NCBI RefSeq assembly: GCF_046365375.1
Contig: NZ_JBKEIT010000001.1
Coordinates: forward strand, 620,001-684,000
From: Butyricimonas muris
Lineage (GTDB): Bacteria > Bacteroidota > Bacteroidia > Bacteroidales > Marinifilaceae
DNA length: 64,000 nucleotides
Direction: 5' to 3'
Shown: piece after piece, positions 61,840-64,000 of the stretch
How positions within the stretch are numbered: position 1 is the first letter of the stretch
Layout of the letters: each line of letters begins with the position of its first letter
Position numbers and translations under genes: made by a program
The notes under the pieces: generated by a model
What the model was told of the DNA's origin: nothing
Database searches by the model: none
What the model saw: the letters and a program-made list of their open reading frames with translations, nothing else

Positions 61840-62175
61840 ATGAGTTTTATCCTTTTTTCGAGTCTCTTTTCCTTGTTTTTAAACTCAAATCTTGCAAAGC
61901 TTTTCCCAACTTGTCTTCTTTTGCCAGCCACAGAATATCATCGTCAAGCTGTAAAGCATAATGATGTATTAAAAGGGAAAATCTCAAAATTAGAAGAGGT
62001 GGCTAAAATCAACAAGCATTTGGAAAAGTGCGGAAAACAAGGTGATTTTGCTTTGGATAAATGCAAAAGCTATCATATTATTCGTAAGTACCATATATAC
62101 CCGTATAACAAACAATATGTTATTTTGTTATATGGGCGCAAACAATTTCTCCTTACAGCATATATTCAAGATTAG
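61840..62175 (+). CDS. Hypothetical protein or gene remnant
   Basis: An open frame of 111 codons from 61840. The first ~30 residues are hydrophobic and low in complexity; the later part (HNDVLKGKISKLEEVAKINK, CKSYHIIRKYHIYPYNKQYV) has a normal mixed composition and might be the genuine domain. The end YVILLYGRKQFLLTAYI vaguely recalls RelE-type toxins, but this is not supported enough to call. It could be a remnant of a mobile gene. Confidence 0.35.
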   Translation: MSFILFSSLFSLFLNSNLAKLFPTCLLLPATEYHRQAVKHNDVLKGKISKLEEVAKINKHLEKCGKQGDFALDKCKSYHIIRKYHIYPYNKQYVILLYGRKQFLLTAYIQD

Positions 62176-62244
62176 TTTGGCTATTCAAATGAAAAGCAAC
62201 TTTACTTTATCTCCATATTCATATGTACGAGTATTAAAGTAAAC

Positions 62245-62264
62245 CTAACAGAGGGAGGGAAAGA
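62245..62264 (+). repeat. Direct repeat, left of the PD-(D/E)XK-like gene
   Basis: CTAACAGAGGGAG at 62245-62257 is repeated at 63132-63144, with similar following bases (GGAAAGAG against AAAAGAG). The two copies flank the PD-(D/E)XK-like gene. The right copy also forms part of its terminator. Confidence 0.55.
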
Positions 62265-62364
62265 GATGGCTTCGCTAACCCCGAGTCGAACTATACCTGA
62301 GCCTTCTCTTTTGGCTACAAAAGAATCCGAAATTCCAACTCACAAGACTGACAAAATTTCATAT

Positions 62365-63135
62365 ATGAACTTTTATTCATATTTTCGTCCTCTAAAGAAA
62401 CAAATTATGGAAACATCAAAAACATACAATAGAACAATTAATTTATTAGATAAGTACACACAGTTTATCAAGTCTATTAACACCAAGGATATTGAGAACA
62501 ATCTTACACTAGATAAATTAATAGAACTAAAATCAATACTGTCTGATATTAATAACATCATGACATTAATATCAACTCGTTCTATTGCGACAAAGATATC
62601 AGACATATTATCATTTAAAAATGAAGATAGAAAGCGGGTATTTAATGTTATTGATAACCAAAAGCCAAACACGAATGGGTTCGATATAAGAATTGACTCT
62701 CCTGTAAAAATATTAGTAGAAGTCAAATGTAATTCTCTAATTCACAACAAAAAATTTGGTGCTGCACAAATCAATGCAATTCTTGAAGATGCTAGAAAAT
62801 TACGGTTAGAATCATCTCGACATATAAAGGCAAGTAAAAGTATTCAAGACACAAAAGATTATATTAAGATAATTGCTATTGTCAATTTTGGCAATAGGTC
62901 TGACGAAGATTTAACGTCTCAACTACTGAGAGAAACCAAGTGTAAAGAATCTACTAATTCTGCAAGAAAAGAACGAATGAAAGTGAAAAAGTTTTTAAAG
63001 CCATTATATTCACTATCACAAATACATGAAATAACAGATTTAGATAATGTTTATCTAACAGTTTTATCAATAAATGATCTAAAAACTGAGTTAGAGCGAA
63101 TACGATGTGAATACTGTTTATCACTCAAATGCTAA
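62365..63135 (+). CDS. PD-(D/E)XK-like nuclease candidate, unrecognised family
   Basis: A 256-residue protein from ATG 62365 (MNFYSYFRPLKK). A longer frame from 62266 adds a Pro/Thr-rich stretch atypical for this protein and overlapping a repeat, so it is not used. A likely active site is NGFDIRIDSPVKILVEVKCN: Asp107 with Glu119-Val-Lys121, the spacing and hydrophobic strand of PD-(D/E)XK nucleases; the following Asn123 and Gln134 (AAQINAILED) could complete it. The N-terminal ~90 residues are helical. No family is recognised. AT-rich composition and flanking direct repeats suggest acquired DNA. Confidence 0.6.
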   Translation: MNFYSYFRPLKKQIMETSKTYNRTINLLDKYTQFIKSINTKDIENNLTLDKLIELKSILSDINNIMTLISTRSIATKISDILSFKNEDRKRVFNVIDNQKPNTNGFDIRIDSPVKILVEVKCNSLIHNKKFGAAQINAILEDARKLRLESSRHIKASKSIQDTKDYIKIIAIVNFGNRSDEDLTSQLLRETKCKESTNSARKERMKVKKFLKPLYSLSQIHEITDLDNVYLTVLSINDLKTELERIRCEYCLSLKC

Positions 63136-63137
63136 CA

Positions 63138-63176
63138 GAGGGAGAAAAGAGGGCGATTTTTCTCTTTTCCCCTCCG
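63138..63176 (+). terminator. Terminator of the PD-(D/E)XK-like gene
   Basis: GAGGGAGAAAAGAG (63138-63151) pairs with CTCTTTTCCCCTC (63162-63174) with one bulge and a 10-base loop. It lies three bases after the stop codon. Confidence 0.75.
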
Positions 63177-63282
63177 TTTGAAGACAAACTAAGGTTAAAA
63201 ACGTTAAATCTTTGATTTTTGACGAAAAAATAAGTAAATTTTTGAAGTGTCTATCTTTTAAATTGTAAACTATTGATAATCA

Positions 63283-63304
63283 ATATATATATATATATAT
63301 ATAT
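63283..63304 (+). repeat. Dinucleotide tandem repeat (AT)11
   Basis: Eleven AT units, 58 bases upstream of the TIGR04076 gene. It may be prone to slippage and lies near where a promoter is expected. Confidence 0.8.
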
Positions 63305-63361
63305 AATGCTGCGTCGGGAAATAACCCCGTATTATTAACGATCACCATAAATATTACAGTT

Positions 63362-63676
63362 ATGAAAAAGTGTAAAATTACCGTTATGAGAATAGCTTGC
63401 TATCAAGATTTGATGGCAAAGTATGAGAATCCTATGGAACATGCTTGTGATATGAAAGAAGGACAAATTTTCATAGCTAATGGTTGGAAGAAGCCCGAAG
63501 GTATGTGCGATAGTGCTTGGGAGAGCATGTCTTCTTTTGTAATGACTTTAGCGCATGGCGGAGGTAATTTTTATAACGGGTGGATGAAAAATGAGAAATC
63601 AGCCATGATATCGTGCAATGACGGTTTTCGTCCTGTTAGTTTTTTGATTGAGGCATTGGAAGAAGAGGCCGAATGA
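63362..63676 (+). CDS. TIGR04076 family protein
   Basis: A 104-residue protein. MKKCKITVMRIACYQDLMAK at the N-terminus, CDMKEGQIFIANGWKKPEG, CDSAWESM, and the closing MISCNDGFRPVSFLIEAL with conserved Cys residues match TIGR04076, a small family of unknown function in anaerobes. The next gene begins 11 bases downstream. Confidence 0.85.
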   Translation: MKKCKITVMRIACYQDLMAKYENPMEHACDMKEGQIFIANGWKKPEGMCDSAWESMSSFVMTLAHGGGNFYNGWMKNEKSAMISCNDGFRPVSFLIEALEEEAE

Positions 63677-63687
63677 GGGGTATTCAA

Positions 63688-64000
63688 ATGGATTTCAAAA
63701 CTAAACTATCTCGGCGTGTCGGAATGGATGATATTCGTGAGATTCTTTTTCTTGTCGAGAGTGATGACAGTCAAAAGCAGAAATTGTATGATTTAATTAT
63801 CGGTGATGATGGGGTTATCGGTTATCACGCGGCGTGGGTTTTTACTCATTTTTCACCGGAAAACAGAAAGTGGTTGTACGGGAAACAGGATGAATTGATA
63901 GATGAAGTATTAGCTTGTAAACATGGGGGAAAACGGAGGGTAATTCTTTGTTTGCTCTATCAGATGCCACTAACAAATCCGCCAAGGGTGGATTTTCTTG
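63688..64000 (+). CDS. Hypothetical protein, 3' truncated by window end
   Basis: An open frame from ATG 63688 to the window end. The visible 104 residues are helical with Asp/Leu-rich segments (MDDIREILFLVESDD, YHAAWVFTHFSPENRKWLYG), recalling HEAT-like repeats. No family recognised. It follows the TIGR04076 gene by 11 bases and is probably in the same operon. Confidence 0.65.
   Translation, partial: MDFKTKLSRRVGMDDIREILFLVESDDSQKQKLYDLIIGDDGVIGYHAAWVFTHFSPENRKWLYGKQDELIDEVLACKHGGKRRVILCLLYQMPLTNPPRVDFL

Noticed and set aside
62266..62364. Longer start of the PD-(D/E)XK-like gene, and a tRNA-like TTCGA sequence within it
   Set aside because: The extension has unusual composition and begins in the direct repeat; the TTCGA stretch has no matching acceptor, D or anticodon stems on either strand.

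Overview
The window reads as a chromosomal segment from a member of the Bacteroidota, probably a gut Bacteroidales. The evidence is two SusC/SusD loci, a FecR-type anti-sigma factor and an ECF sigma factor, many lipoproteins with short lipobox signals, and several promoters with the Bacteroides-type -7 box TAnnTTTG. A member of the Odoribacteraceae such as Butyricimonas would fit, but that is inference. No rRNA, tRNA or CRISPR array was seen.

Layout. 1-5700: end of a SusC/SusD locus (truncated SusC, SusD, a lipoprotein resembling a peptidase without its zinc motif, a TlpA-like thioredoxin) closed by a strong terminator. 5774-14127: an operon of SWIM zinc-finger protein, DUF5691, MoxR AAA+ ATPase, DUF5682, VWA protein and a double GNAT acetyltransferase. 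14118-21476: AAA/PD-(D/E)XK protein, YwqG-like DUF1963 protein, MscS-type channel and a PEP-synthase-like protein, with two copies of an unusual hairpin repeat. 21490-24494: two divergent DUF6266-like genes around an AT-rich spacer, the whole bracketed by inverted copies of a second repeat family.

24798-47680 is the centre of interest. A FecR anti-sigma factor, a SusC transducer with an STN domain, SusD, a DUF4843 lipoprotein and a PKD-like lipoprotein are followed by five tandem DUF5117/DUF5118-type metalloprotease paralogues. Three keep the HExxHxxGxxH zinc motif and two have lost it, in strict alternation (active, dead, active, dead, active). The only ECF sigma gene lies at the far end, about 22 kb from FecR. 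The set looks like one signal-responsive system for capturing and cleaving or binding a proteinaceous substrate.

47830-57870: small membrane protein, orphan cytosine-5 DNA methyltransferase, GNAT, a membrane protein of unknown function, a glycine-betaine-type ABC transporter whose operon begins with an outer-membrane barrel protein, DUF5996 and MnmE. 57871-64000: an AT-rich accessory region with a fused AAA-DUF4435 protein resembling a merged PARIS defence protein, a DUF234 ATPase, a PD-(D/E)XK-like gene, a TIGR04076 protein and a truncated ORF.
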